A DNA stretch of 61,611 nucleotides, taken from assembly GCA_020443075.1 (NCBI GenBank), contig JAGRIU010000027.1, positions 1-61,611 of the forward strand. Reading direction: 5' to 3'. The stretch is from Alphaproteobacteria bacterium. Its GTDB lineage: Bacteria > Pseudomonadota > Alphaproteobacteria > Micavibrionales > Micavibrionaceae. The notes under the pieces were generated by a model that was not told the DNA's origin, did no database searches, and saw only the letters and a list, made by a program, of their open reading frames with translations. This document shows positions 1-7,916 of the stretch, one piece after another. Both the position numbers and the translations under genes were made by a program. How positions within the stretch are numbered: the first letter of the stretch is position 1; the number at the start of each line of letters is the position of its first letter.

Positions 1-564
1 AAGCTCACCGATAAAGGTTCCGATCTCGGCTTCCTCGCCGCGATTCATCTGCCCCAGAACAGGCGTGCCCGCAATTTCCTCGGCAAAACGCACACAGCGC
101 GTACAGTTAATGCAGCGCGTCATCGTTGTCGAAATCAGAGGCCCCAATTCCTTATCCGCCACCGCGCGCTTGTTTTCATGAAAACGTGAGCGATCAAACC
201 CGTAGCCCACAGCCTGATCCTGCAAATCACACTCGCCGCCCTGATCGCAAATCGGACAATCCAGCGGGTGATTGATCAGAAGCATCTCCATCACGCCTTT
301 GCGCGCCTTTTTCACCATTTCGGATTCAGTCTTCACCACCATGCCTTCCCCGCACGCCATCGCGCAAGACGCCACAGGTTTAGGCGGCCCACCCTCGACC
401 TCGACCAGACACATCCGGCAGTTCGCCGGCACGCTGAGCTTATCGTGATAACAAAAACGCGGGATTTCGACACCAAGCTCTTCCGCGGCCTGCAAAATGC
501 TCGTGCCGCGTTCGACCTCGATTTCCATGTCGTTAATAGTGAGTTTGACTGTGGGCATGGGCAT
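1..564 (-). CDS. nuoG: NADH-quinone oxidoreductase subunit G, N-terminal part (cut by window edge)
   Basis: The first 188 residues of the 75-kDa Fe-S subunit of complex I are visible; the gene runs off the left edge. The translation starts [20 protein letters not shown] and shows the 2Fe-2S ferredoxin-type cysteines (FCYH, CRMC, CAMAC), the [18 protein letters not shown] block and CINCTRC, in the family order. A second Met lies two codons downstream (558). The 564 start is preferred because a TAAGAG stretch lies upstream. The gene carries electrons between the NuoE/F flavin module and the peripheral arm. It should follow nuoF directly, but here it is separated from it by a 4.6-kb stretch holding purL, purQ and an unknown gene, so it probably has its own promoter. 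Confidence 0.95.
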   Translation of the reverse strand, partial: MPMPTVKLTINDMEIEVERGTSILQAAEELGVEIPRFCYHDKLSVPANCRMCLVEVEGGPPKPVASCAMACGEGMVVKTESEMVKKARKGVMEMLLINHPLDCPICDQGGECDLQDQAVGYGFDRSRFHENKRAVADKELGPLISTTMTRCINCTRCVRFAEEIAGTPVLGQMNRGEEAEIGTFIGEL

Positions 565-593
565 AAAACTCTTATTGATTTCGCATAAGGATA

Positions 594-622
594 TTGAATT
601 CTGTTCGCCTTTTCTATTTAAT
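594..622 (+). promoter_or_regulatory. Candidate sigma70-type promoter for purL-purQ
   Basis: TTGAAT (594-599) and TTTAAT (617-622) are 17 bases apart in the divergent gap between nuoG (minus) and purL (plus). The -35 is reasonable and the -10 is weak. This is a pattern match only. Confidence 0.3.
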
Positions 623-663
623 CTGCGCGAGAGTCAAGATCAACAAATTACTTTTAAAATTAC

Positions 664-3600
664 ATGACACATCGCATCGAAGTTTTGGGCCACGCAGAAG
701 ATGGCCGCGCAAGGGCTTTAGAACACAAACTCAAGGCCATCGGAAAAACCGCCTCCGTGCACGTTGTCGATGTATACACGAGTGAAAACAAAAACGCCGC
801 AAACCCGGCTTTTAGAGCCTCCCTCGTCAACCCCGTCACACAAAGAGCCGACACAAAACTCGACAATTTTGACTGGGCACTGGAAATAGGCTTTCTGCCC
901 GGCGTCACAGACAATATAGGCCACACAGCCGCCGAACTCCTGGAACTCAGCGGCAGCGCCAACGACAATACGGTCTACTCCTCGCGCCTTTATCTCCTCA
1001 AGGGCGATCTGAACAAAACAGACATAGAAAACCTCGCGACCGATCTATCCAACAGCCTCATCCAACGTATTTCCATCAAAAGCAAAGCCGAATTCGATGC
1101 CGATGGCGGCATGGATATCATCGCTCCTAAAGTCACGCTCGGCAATCAAGGGGCAGGCTGCGACGAAGTCGATCTCAATATCTCCGACGAAGAATTAGAA
1201 CGCATCGGCAAACAAGGCATCGCCAACGCCGACGGCTCCCGCCGCGGCCCTCTGGGCATGAGCCTGCTTTATATGAAAGCCGTGCAGAATTATTTCAAAA
1301 AAGAAGGCCGCAACCCCACAGACATAGAGCTGGAGACCCTCGCCCAGACATGGTCAGAGCACTGCAAACACACAATCTTCGCCGCCCCCATCGACGACAT
1401 CAAAGACGGCCTGTACAAGCACTACATCAAACGTGCGACAAAAGAGATTCGCGAAAAACGCCAACAAGAAGCTTTATCTTCTCGCTCCTCGAAGTCATCC
1501 CTGCAAAAGCAGGGATCCGGTACCACAAACGACTCGATCCCGGATCAAGTCCGGGATGACATCTATTGGAAAGATAAAGACCGCGTTGGCGACATCTGCG
1601 TTTCCGTATTCTCGGACAATGCCGGCGGCATCATTTTTGATGAAAATCACCTGATCACCGACAAAGTCGAAACCCACAACTCCCCCTCTGCCCTCGATCC
1701 GTTCGGCGGCGCGATCACTGGAATCGTTGGTGTTAACCGCGACTGTATCGGCTTTGGACAAGGCGCAAAACCGATCATCAACCGCTACGGCTTCTGTTTG
1801 GCCGATCCGCGCAGCAATCCAAAATACTATCGCGATCAGGCCAAAACCAATCCGATCCTACCGCCCGCCACAATTATGAAAGGCGTGGTTGAAGGCGTAG
1901 AATCCGGCGGTAATCAGTCCGGCATCCCCACCCCGCAAGGCTTCGTCAATTTCGATGATCGTTTTGTCGGTAAGCCGCTCGTCTTCGTTGGTACGATCGG
2001 CCTCATTCCGCGCGAAATCAATGGAAAGCCCGGCCACGTCAAAAAAGCCCTGCCCGGCGATAAAATCGTCGTTGCCGGAGGCCGAGTCGGCCGCGACGGC
2101 ATTCATGGCGCAACCTTCTCCTCCGAAGCATTGGACGAAGGCTCCCCCGCCACCGCCGTACAGATCGGCGACCCGATCACGCAGAAAAAAATGAGTGATG
2201 CCATCATCAAGGAAATCCGCGATCTTGGCTGGTACAATGCCATCACCGATAACGGCGCAGGCGGCCTATCCTCATCCGTCGGTGAGATGGCCGAACAATC
2301 CGGCGGTTTTCATCTGGAACTTGAAAAAGTGCCGCTCAAATATCCCGGCATGGCCCCATGGGAAATCTGGATCAGCGAATCTCAGGAACGCATGACCATG
2401 GCCGTGCCACCGGAAAACACCGAAAAGCTCATCGCCTTGTTCGCCAAGCGCGGCGTTGAAGCAACAATCATCGGCACATACACCGACACAGGCCGCGCCC
2501 ACATTACCTATGACGAGCAAACCATCATGGATATGGCGATGGACTTCCTGCATGACGGCAATCCGGAAACGCCGCTCTCCACAACATTTACACGTGGCAG
2601 TAAAGCAGAGCCGGACATCGCCGAACCGCAGGATCATGCTCAAACGCTTCTGCAAATGATGGGCCGCCTTAATATCTGTTCAAAAGAATTCATCTCGACC
2701 CAATACGACCATAATGTCCAAGGCAGCGCCGTCATGGGCCCACTGCAAGGCACGGGCCGTGTTTACGCCGAAACTTCGGTCACGCGTCCCCTCTTTAACT
2801 CGCCCAAAGGCGTTGTTCTCTCCCAAGGGCTTTTCCCGCGCTATAGCGATATCGACACAGGAGCGATGGCCGCAGCCGGCGTTGATCTCGCCGTACGGAA
2901 TGCCGTGGCCGCAGGCGTCGATCTCGAACAACTCGCCTTGCTGGATAATTTCTGCTGGTGCTCCTCCGATGAGCCCGAACGCCTCGGCCAGCTCAAACGC
3001 GCCGTCGAAGCCATCTATAACGTCGCCGTTAAATACGGCACGCCGTTTATCAGCGGCAAAGACTCGATGTTCAACGACTTCAAGGGCTTTGATGAAAACG
3101 GCCAGAGCGTCAAAATCTCCGCCCCGCCGACCCTGCTGGCCTCCTCCATCGGCGTTATTCCCGATGTTGCGCGCGCCATCGACCTCGCCCCCAAAGCTAT
3201 CGGCGACATTGTTTACCTCTTGGGCGAAACCAAAGATGAATGCGGGGCAGGCGAATATTACAACATGCTCGGCCACACCGGACAAAACGTCCCCGAAACC
3301 GATGCGCACCAAAACTTGCGCCTGTATAAACTCTATGGCCGCGCATCACGCGACAACCTGATCGCTTCGGCCTACGCGCTCAATCACGGCGGCCTTGGCG
3401 TCGCACTAGCCAAAAAAGCCATCGCCGGACAATGCGGCATGGATATCGACCTTTCGGCACTGAACCTGCGCGCCGACAAAGCGCTTTACTCGGAAAGCAC
3501 AGGCCGTATTCTCGTCACCGTCGCCCCGCAATTTAAGGAAAAGTTCGAAAAATGCTTCTCCGGCTACGATCACATCCACCAGATCGGCCACATAGCCTAC

Positions 3601-3687
3601 GGAGAAAATGTAAATATAAACAACACGCTGCAATGCAAAATTAAAGCATTAGAGGAAGTGTACAAAGCGCCCCTTAAAAACTATTAA
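664..3687 (+). CDS. purL: Phosphoribosylformylglycinamidine synthase, PurS-PurL fused form
   Basis: This gene makes FGAM from FGAR, glutamine-derived ammonia and ATP in purine synthesis. At 1007 residues it is longer than the roughly 740-residue PurL usual in alphaproteobacteria. Residues 1-170 look like a fused PurS-type region (DWALEIGFLPGVTDN, then SSRLYLLKG). The synthetase core follows, with TWSEHCKH, the VETHNSPS loop, DNGAGGLSSSVGEMA, and a second half with SGKDSMFNDF and LNHGGLGVALAKKA. Around residues 275-305 a low-complexity stretch rich in S and K plus SIPDQVRDD is encoded by an inserted palindromic repeat. purQ follows after 10 bases. From memory, the fused PurL with a long PurQ resembles forms in delta-type proteobacteria and other phyla, so horizontal origin is plausible but not shown. 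Confidence 0.93.
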   Translation: MTHRIEVLGHAEDGRARALEHKLKAIGKTASVHVVDVYTSENKNAANPAFRASLVNPVTQRADTKLDNFDWALEIGFLPGVTDNIGHTAAELLELSGSANDNTVYSSRLYLLKGDLNKTDIENLATDLSNSLIQRISIKSKAEFDADGGMDIIAPKVTLGNQGAGCDEVDLNISDEELERIGKQGIANADGSRRGPLGMSLLYMKAVQNYFKKEGRNPTDIELETLAQTWSEHCKHTIFAAPIDDIKDGLYKHYIKRATKEIREKRQQEALSSRSSKSSLQKQGSGTTNDSIPDQVRDDIYWKDKDRVGDICVSVFSDNAGGIIFDENHLITDKVETHNSPSALDPFGGAITGIVGVNRDCIGFGQGAKPIINRYGFCLADPRSNPKYYRDQAKTNPILPPATIMKGVVEGVESGGNQSGIPTPQGFVNFDDRFVGKPLVFVGTIGLIPREINGKPGHVKKALPGDKIVVAGGRVGRDGIHGATFSSEALDEGSPATAVQIGDPITQKKMSDAIIKEIRDLGWYNAITDNGAGGLSSSVGEMAEQSGGFHLELEKVPLKYPGMAPWEIWISESQERMTMAVPPENTEKLIALFAKRGVEATIIGTYTDTGRAHITYDEQTIMDMAMDFLHDGNPETPLSTTFTRGSKAEPDIAEPQDHAQTLLQMMGRLNICSKEFISTQYDHNVQGSAVMGPLQGTGRVYAETSVTRPLFNSPKGVVLSQGLFPRYSDIDTGAMAAAGVDLAVRNAVAAGVDLEQLALLDNFCWCSSDEPERLGQLKRAVEAIYNVAVKYGTPFISGKDSMFNDFKGFDENGQSVKISAPPTLLASSIGVIPDVARAIDLAPKAIGDIVYLLGETKDECGAGEYYNMLGHTGQNVPETDAHQNLRLYKLYGRASRDNLIASAYALNHGGLGVALAKKAIAGQCGMDIDLSALNLRADKALYSESTGRILVTVAPQFKEKFEKCFSGYDHIHQIGHIAYGENVNINNTLQCKIKALEEVYKAPLKNY
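1493..1561. repeat. In-frame palindromic repeat inside purL (RPE-like)
   Basis: The left end GTCATCCCTGC (from 1494) forms a hairpin with GCAGGGA around loop AAAA. The right end is a second hairpin, TCCCGGATCAAGTCCGGGA, followed by TGAC (to 1560). The outer GTCATCCC and GGGATGAC are inverted repeats. The unit is about 69 bp (23 codons), keeps the purL frame, and encodes a peptide that breaks the otherwise conserved region before CVSVFSDNAGG. This is the behaviour known for Rickettsia palindromic elements. Confidence 0.85.
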
Positions 3688-3697
3688 GCAGGATTAA

Positions 3698-4597
3698 ATG
3701 ACAGCAAAAGCCCTCATACTCGCCGGATACGGCCTCAATTGTGAAGAAGAAACCCTGCACGCCTTTGAACGCAGCGGGCTAAGCGGCACAATTCGCCACA
3801 TCAACGACTTGATCGACAACCCGAAAGAGCTGCAAAACATCCAGATTCTCGCTGTGCCCGGCGGCTTTTCCTACGGCGATGACACAGGCAGCGGCAATGC
3901 CTTCGCCCAGAAAATGAGACTCGCCCTATGGGATCACCTGCAAAACTTTGTCGCCCGCGACACTCTGACAATCGGCATCTGTAATGGCTGCCAGATTCTC
4001 GCCAATCTCGGCCTTGTTCCAGCTCTAGGCGGCCAATACGGAGAACGAACCGTCGCCGTCACCTATAACGAAAGCGCGCGCTATCAATGCCGCTGGATCG
4101 ACCTGAAAATCAACAGCGCCTCCCCGTGGCTTTCCGGCGTGCAAACCATGCACATCCCCGTCGCCCACGGCGAAGGCCGCTTCATGATGGAGGAAGCCAC
4201 GCTTAAGAGATTACAAGAAAACAAGCAAATTGCATTACAATACATCAAGAAAAAAGAGTGTCATCCCTGCGAAAGCAGGGACCGGGGAGACACAAAGCAA
4301 CCCGATCCCGTTTTACAACGGGATGACATCATATGGGAACACGCAAACGGCGAATTCCCCTATAACCCGAACGGCGCATTAGCCGACATCGCCGGAATCA
4401 CCGACCCGTCCGGCCGCGTTCTCGCCATCATGCCCCACCCGGAACGCGGCATGTACACATGGCAACGCGATGATTACATGAGCTTAAAAGACAAAGCCCG
4501 TCGCGAAGGCAGCACCTTACCGGAAGAATCAGACGGCATGGCCCTCTTCACCAACGCCGCCCGCTATTTCGAAATCGCCAAAAAGAAAAGTGCTTAA
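3698..4597 (+). CDS. purQ: Phosphoribosylformylglycinamidine synthase, glutaminase subunit
   Basis: This class I glutamine amidotransferase supplies ammonia to PurL. The nucleophile motif is GICNGCQI (around residue 93), the oxyanion-forming PGGFSYGDD precedes it, and the His-Glu pair lies in MPHPERG near the C-terminus. At 299 residues it is longer than ordinary PurQ (about 225). Part of the excess is a 23-codon palindromic repeat encoding ECHPCESRDR...PVLQRDD between the conserved HGEGRFMM region and NPNGALADIAGI. It lies 10 bases after purL and is surely co-transcribed with it. Confidence 0.93.
   Translation: MTAKALILAGYGLNCEEETLHAFERSGLSGTIRHINDLIDNPKELQNIQILAVPGGFSYGDDTGSGNAFAQKMRLALWDHLQNFVARDTLTIGICNGCQILANLGLVPALGGQYGERTVAVTYNESARYQCRWIDLKINSASPWLSGVQTMHIPVAHGEGRFMMEEATLKRLQENKQIALQYIKKKECHPCESRDRGDTKQPDPVLQRDDIIWEHANGEFPYNPNGALADIAGITDPSGRVLAIMPHPERGMYTWQRDDYMSLKDKARREGSTLPEESDGMALFTNAARYFEIAKKKSA
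4259..4327. repeat. In-frame palindromic repeat inside purQ (RPE-like)
   Basis: The 69-bp unit starts TGTCATCCCTGC (4259) and ends GGGATGACA (4327), which are inverted repeats. The left hairpin has arms TCCCTGC/GCAGGGA with loop GAAA. The right hairpin is ATCCCGTT-TTAC-AACGGGAT. The first 23 bases equal, on the other strand, the right end of the GIY-YIG element at 7882-7904. The insertion is a multiple of three and falls in a variable loop of PurQ. Confidence 0.88.
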
Positions 4598-4612
4598 GAC
4601 AAAATGTAAAAC

Positions 4613-5134
4613 CTATTTCGTCAATGAAGACAGGTCCTGTAAATAATCAAACTCGACAATAGCATCAGTTTTATTCCCATCAGAGCACAAACATCTCAAA
4701 TGCCCCCCCTCCAAAAGGGAACTGACAACCGCCGCAGCCATCTGCTCCCTTTCCCTACTGGAAAAATCCGCCTTCAATCTCCCAACAGTCTCCATAACCG
4801 CGTCCGCAATCCGGATTTGAGTCTGAAGATCATACAAAGCCATAATCTGTGGAAACTCCCCAAAGACAGATCTTTCTTTACGAAAAGCCCGTCGATCAAA
4901 ACAAACATCATCACCGCCAGAAGTCAAATCTCTCAACGCAACGACCTCAGATATAGGCAGTCCGAACAACGCTTCCTGTAAGTCGTCAAGGGAATAAGAA
5001 TAACTACGAACGACAGAAAAAAGCCGGTCCACAAATTGATGTTGAATAGACCGATTGTCCTGATCAAATCCACCCGCACAAGGCAAAAAAACAGCAACAA
5101 GGCCGCGATACTGGTCTCTAATATCCGAAAACAT
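4613..5134 (-). CDS. Hypothetical protein, 173 aa
   Basis: I do not recognise the family. The protein begins MFSDIRDQYRGLVAVFLPCAGG, is soluble and mixed alpha/beta in character, and has no clear motif or signal peptide. It is convergent with purQ (16 bases between stops) and lies 70 bases downstream of nuoF on the same strand, so it could be a tail gene of the nuoA-F transcript. The opposite-strand reading is broken into short pieces. Confidence 0.6.
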   Translation of the reverse strand: MFSDIRDQYRGLVAVFLPCAGGFDQDNRSIQHQFVDRLFSVVRSYSYSLDDLQEALFGLPISEVVALRDLTSGGDDVCFDRRAFRKERSVFGEFPQIMALYDLQTQIRIADAVMETVGRLKADFSSREREQMAAAVVSSLLEGGHLRCLCSDGNKTDAIVEFDYLQDLSSLTK

Positions 5135-5204
5135 ATCTACTCACTCCAGAGCACAAACAAAAAAAGTGGAGACTAAAAAGATTTGAGCTTTATGTCAAGA
5201 AACT

Positions 5205-6485
5205 CTAAGCCACAGCCTTGCGGTATTCGACAATCCGGCGCTCCATTTCCGGCCGGAAATGCTTGATCAGCCCTTGCACCGGCCACGCCGCTGCATCCCC
5301 GAGCGCACAGATCGTATGCCCTTCGATCTCTTTGGTCACTTCATAAAGCTGGTCGATCTCGTCCAGCGTCGCATTGCCCTGCACCATACGGGTCATCACC
5401 CGCCATAACCAGCCCGTCCCTTCGCGGCAGGGCGTACACTGCCCGCAACTCTCATGCTTGTAGAAATAAGACAAACGGCAAATCGCATAGATAATATCCG
5501 TCGATTTATCCATCACGATCACCCCGGCCGTCCCCAGCCCCGTCCCGACTTCGCGCAAAGAGTCAAAATCCATATTAATGCTCTCGCACACATCTTTGGG
5601 AATCAGCGGCGTCGAAGAGCCGCCCGGAATAACCGCCAGCAGATTATTCCAACCGCCGCGCACCCCGCCGCAATGCTTTTCGATCAGCTCTTTGAGGGGA
5701 ATACCCATCTCTTCTTCGACATTACAAGGCTGCTCGACATGACCGGAAATACAAAACAGCTTCGTACCCGCGTTTTTCTCGTTCAGCCCCAAATCGGCAA
5801 ACCACGCCCCGCCGCGGCGTAAAATCGTCGGCGCAACAGCAATCGTCTCCACGTTATTCACCGTCGTCGGACAAGAATAAAGCCCCGCCATCGCCGGAAA
5901 AGGCGGCTTGTTCCGCGGCTGGCCTTTTTTCCCTTCGATGGATTCGATCAACGCCGTTTCCTCGCCGCAAATATACGCCCCACCGCCGCGATGCACGATC
6001 ACGTCAAAATCCCAGCCCGATCCGGCTGCATTTTTACCAAGCAATCCAGCATCATAGGCTTCGTGAATAGCCTTCCACAGCTCGGAGGACTCATTGTAAA
6101 ACTCGCCGCGCACATAGATATAGGCCGCATGCGCGCCCATCGCAAACCCGGCAATCAACGCGCCCTCGATCAGCTTATGCGGCTCGTTGCGCAAAATATC
6201 GCGGTCTTTACATGTTCCGGGCTCGGATTCATCGGCATTAATCACCAGATAATGCGGCCGCCCGTCGGATTCCTTGGGCATAAACGACCATTTCAAACCC
6301 GTAGGAAAGCCCGCACCGCCGCGCCCGCGCAAACCGGACTTTTTCATCTCCTCGATGATCCACTCGCGGCCTTTCTTGATAATATCTTTCGTATTATCCC
6401 AATCCCCGCGCTTTTGCGCCGCCTTAAGGGAAAAAGACTCCCAGCCGTAAAGATTTGTAAAAATTCTGTCTTCGTCTCTTAACAT
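5205..6485 (-). CDS. nuoF: NADH-quinone oxidoreductase subunit F (51 kDa, FMN/NADH site)
   Basis: This 426-residue subunit oxidises NADH and passes electrons through FMN. The NADH/FMN loop [13 protein letters not shown] is at residues 54-66, [10 protein letters not shown] follows, and the N3 4Fe-4S cluster ligands are C347, C350 and C353 ([11 protein letters not shown]) with C393. Length and motifs are normal for the family. It follows a small membrane ORF and nuoE in the operon; nuoG, normally next, is displaced by more than 4.6 kb. Confidence 0.97.
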   Translation of the reverse strand: MLRDEDRIFTNLYGWESFSLKAAQKRGDWDNTKDIIKKGREWIIEEMKKSGLRGRGGAGFPTGLKWSFMPKESDGRPHYLVINADESEPGTCKDRDILRNEPHKLIEGALIAGFAMGAHAAYIYVRGEFYNESSELWKAIHEAYDAGLLGKNAAGSGWDFDVIVHRGGGAYICGEETALIESIEGKKGQPRNKPPFPAMAGLYSCPTTVNNVETIAVAPTILRRGGAWFADLGLNEKNAGTKLFCISGHVEQPCNVEEEMGIPLKELIEKHCGGVRGGWNNLLAVIPGGSSTPLIPKDVCESINMDFDSLREVGTGLGTAGVIVMDKSTDIIYAICRLSYFYKHESCGQCTPCREGTGWLWRVMTRMVQGNATLDEIDQLYEVTKEIEGHTICALGDAAAWPVQGLIKHFRPEMERRIVEYRKAVA

Positions 6486-6499
6486 GAAATACGCTTAAC

Positions 6500-6754
6500 C
6501 TACTTTTCTGACCACACTCCCAAACAAACCGAATGCGTAACACCATCATCCGACGCCTGATCGATAGTAAAATATTTTATCCCATAACAATCGCAAGCTT
6601 TTCCCTTTGCATCTGGATTCGTCATAAATCCGCCATAGTAATCACACGTCGGATAAAGGCCCATATACACCGATAAAAATACACTCAAAAAAACAACATA
6701 CAGCAACCAAAAAACTATCTTAAAAACAAGAATTCGACGTCCACCTTTATCCAT
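6500..6754 (-). CDS. Small single-TM protein with Cys-rich tail, inside the nuo operon
   Basis: This is an 84-residue unknown protein. One transmembrane helix spans roughly residues 10-32, followed by a tail with five cysteines (TCDYYGG, KACDCYG, SVCLG). Its ATG overlaps the nuoE TAA by one base (TAATG), which implies translational coupling. It is not a standard complex I subunit. It could be an accessory or assembly factor, or an unrelated passenger. Confidence 0.65.
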   Translation of the reverse strand: MDKGGRRILVFKIVFWLLYVVFLSVFLSVYMGLYPTCDYYGGFMTNPDAKGKACDCYGIKYFTIDQASDDGVTHSVCLGVWSEK

Positions 6755-7413
6755 TAGGCCACGCCCGCCTTCTTCGCCTGCCCTTTAAGCGTCGTCGGCC
6801 CGCCAAGCGCCATAGAGGCCTTGCGCCCTTTTTGCGACCCGATCTTCGGCTTCAGCCCCTCGGCCAGCAAGCTCAGGATTTCCTTCATCCCATCCGGCGT
6901 CAAATCTTCGTAATAATCATCGTTGATCTGCACCATCGGCGCATTCACACACGCGCCGAGGCATTCCACCTCCATCAGGCTAAACAAGCCATCATCCGTA
7001 GTTTCATTCATCCCGATCCCCAGATGCATTTTACAAGCCTCGACAATGGCATCACTCCCGCACAGATGACACGGCGTCGTCGTGCAGAATTGCACCAGAT
7101 ATTTCCCCACAGGCGCGAGGTTATACATCGAATAAAACGTCGCCACCTCGTAAACCTTGATCGGCGCCATCCCGAGCATCTCGGCAATCGTGTCCATCGC
7201 CGCGCGGGGGATCCATCCCCCATAAGGCGGATCGGCTTTCGCGCCCTCCTCGGCCACCTGCCGCTGCGCCAGATCCAGCAAAGGCATCACCGCCGATTGC
7301 TGCCGCCCCTCGGGATAACGGGCAATCACCTCGTCGATTTTCTTTAAATACCCGGCCGTAAATTCAAAGCTTTCCGGCTGATATTCCGCATTGAGTTCAA
7401 ATTTCTTTTTCAT
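6754..7413 (-). CDS. nuoE: NADH-quinone oxidoreductase subunit E (24 kDa, 2Fe-2S)
   Basis: The thioredoxin-like 2Fe-2S subunit has 219 residues from ATG 7413 (MKKKFELNAEYQPESF). Cluster ligands C110, C115, C151 and C155 are in FCTTTPCH and CLGACVN. A longer reading from 7479 translates repeat DNA (LCVLCDLCGE) and is not used. The C-terminal tail GPTTLKGQAKKAGVA is typical of alphaproteobacterial NuoE. An inserted element and a CACAGAG-type repeat separate it from nuoD upstream. Confidence 0.95.
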   Translation of the reverse strand: MKKKFELNAEYQPESFEFTAGYLKKIDEVIARYPEGRQQSAVMPLLDLAQRQVAEEGAKADPPYGGWIPRAAMDTIAEMLGMAPIKVYEVATFYSMYNLAPVGKYLVQFCTTTPCHLCGSDAIVEACKMHLGIGMNETTDDGLFSLMEVECLGACVNAPMVQINDDYYEDLTPDGMKEILSLLAEGLKPKIGSQKGRKASMALGGPTTLKGQAKKAGVA

Positions 7414-7418
7414 TTTTA

Positions 7419-7519
7419 TTTCACCACAAAGATCACAGAGCACACAAAGCTTCCACAGAGAAAAATAAATAAAAATCACTCCATGATTTCCCTGTGATCT
7501 TTGCGCACTCTGTGGTTAA
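7419..7519. repeat. Imperfect inverted repeat of the ACCACA...CACAGAG type
   Basis: The left arm around 7421-7440 (CACCACAAAGATCACAGAG) and the right arm around 7490-7519 (CTGTGATCTTTG, then CTCTGTGGTTAA) are inverted and share AAAGATCACAG. CACAGAG-rich repeats of this look occur between genes in many genomes. It fills most of the gap upstream of nuoE and abuts the GIY-YIG insertion. Confidence 0.6.
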
Positions 7520-7527
7520 AAAATCAT

Positions 7528-7869
7528 TCAACGATCAATCTCCCCGCCTATTGTCATCCCTGCACAAGCAGGGATCGGGTTGTTTTGAAACTCATACAAA
7601 TCTACCCACTCCGGGTTTTGTTTTTCAATCAAATCAATCTTCCAATCCCGCTTCCAGCGTTTGATACATTTTTCACGCTGGATAGCTTCTTCCACACTTT
7701 GATATTCTTCTACATAAACCAATTTATTCACCGAATATTTCTTCGTAAACCCCTTAACCAAGCCCTCTTTATGCTCCCAAACGCGCCGCATCAAATCATT
7801 CGTCACACCCGTATACAAAACCGTATTTTTACGCGTTGTTAAAATGTACACAAAATAACTCTTTTCCAT
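7528..7869 (-). CDS. GIY-YIG superfamily endonuclease, UvrC-N-like single domain
   Basis: This 113-residue protein from ATG 7869 reads MEKSYFVYILTTRKN and then LYTGVTNDLMRRVWEHK, which is the VYI...YTG core and following Arg/His of the small COG2827-type GIY-YIG family. EAIQREKCIKRWKR and the C-terminal EWVDLYE follow. The last residues, NPIPACAGMT, are translated from the palindromic repeat, and the final GEIDR-stop comes from the duplicated 3' end of nuoD. A reading from 7905 would translate the other palindrome and is not preferred. Nuclease activity is known for the superfamily; a role in spreading the repeat is inference. Confidence 0.85.
   Translation of the reverse strand: MEKSYFVYILTTRKNTVLYTGVTNDLMRRVWEHKEGLVKGFTKKYSVNKLVYVEEYQSVEEAIQREKCIKRWKRDWKIDLIEKQNPEWVDLYEFQNNPIPACAGMTIGGEIDR
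7530..7546. repeat. 17-bp direct repeat, left copy
   Basis: AACGATCAATCTCCCCG is perfectly repeated at 7917-7933. On the minus strand it encodes the end of nuoD (GEIDR). The left copy supplies the GIY-YIG stop codon. It is best explained as a target-site duplication. Confidence 0.85.
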
Positions 7870-7916
7870 TTTTCTATCCGGTCCCTGCTTTCGCAGGGAT
7901 GACACAAAAACGACCT
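7547..7916. mobile_element. 370-bp insertion carrying the GIY-YIG gene, bounded by palindromes and a 17-bp duplication
   Basis: The insertion sits between two perfect copies of AACGATCAATCTCCCCG. Just inside each end is an inverted 23-bp palindromic unit: 7552-7574 (TGTCATCCCTGC, loop, GCAGGGA) and 7882-7904 on the other strand, matching at 21 of 23 positions and differing only in the loop. One ORF fills the interior. Removing the insertion plus one repeat joins nuoD to its apparent ancestral TGA at 7528-7530. The end sequences are those of the in-gene repeats in purL and purQ. Confidence 0.75.

Noticed and set aside
2680..3312. Long opposite-strand ORF (210 aa) inside purL
   Set aside because: purL is unambiguous in this region; the antisense reading is Phe/Gly/Val-rich without motifs, a typical shadow.
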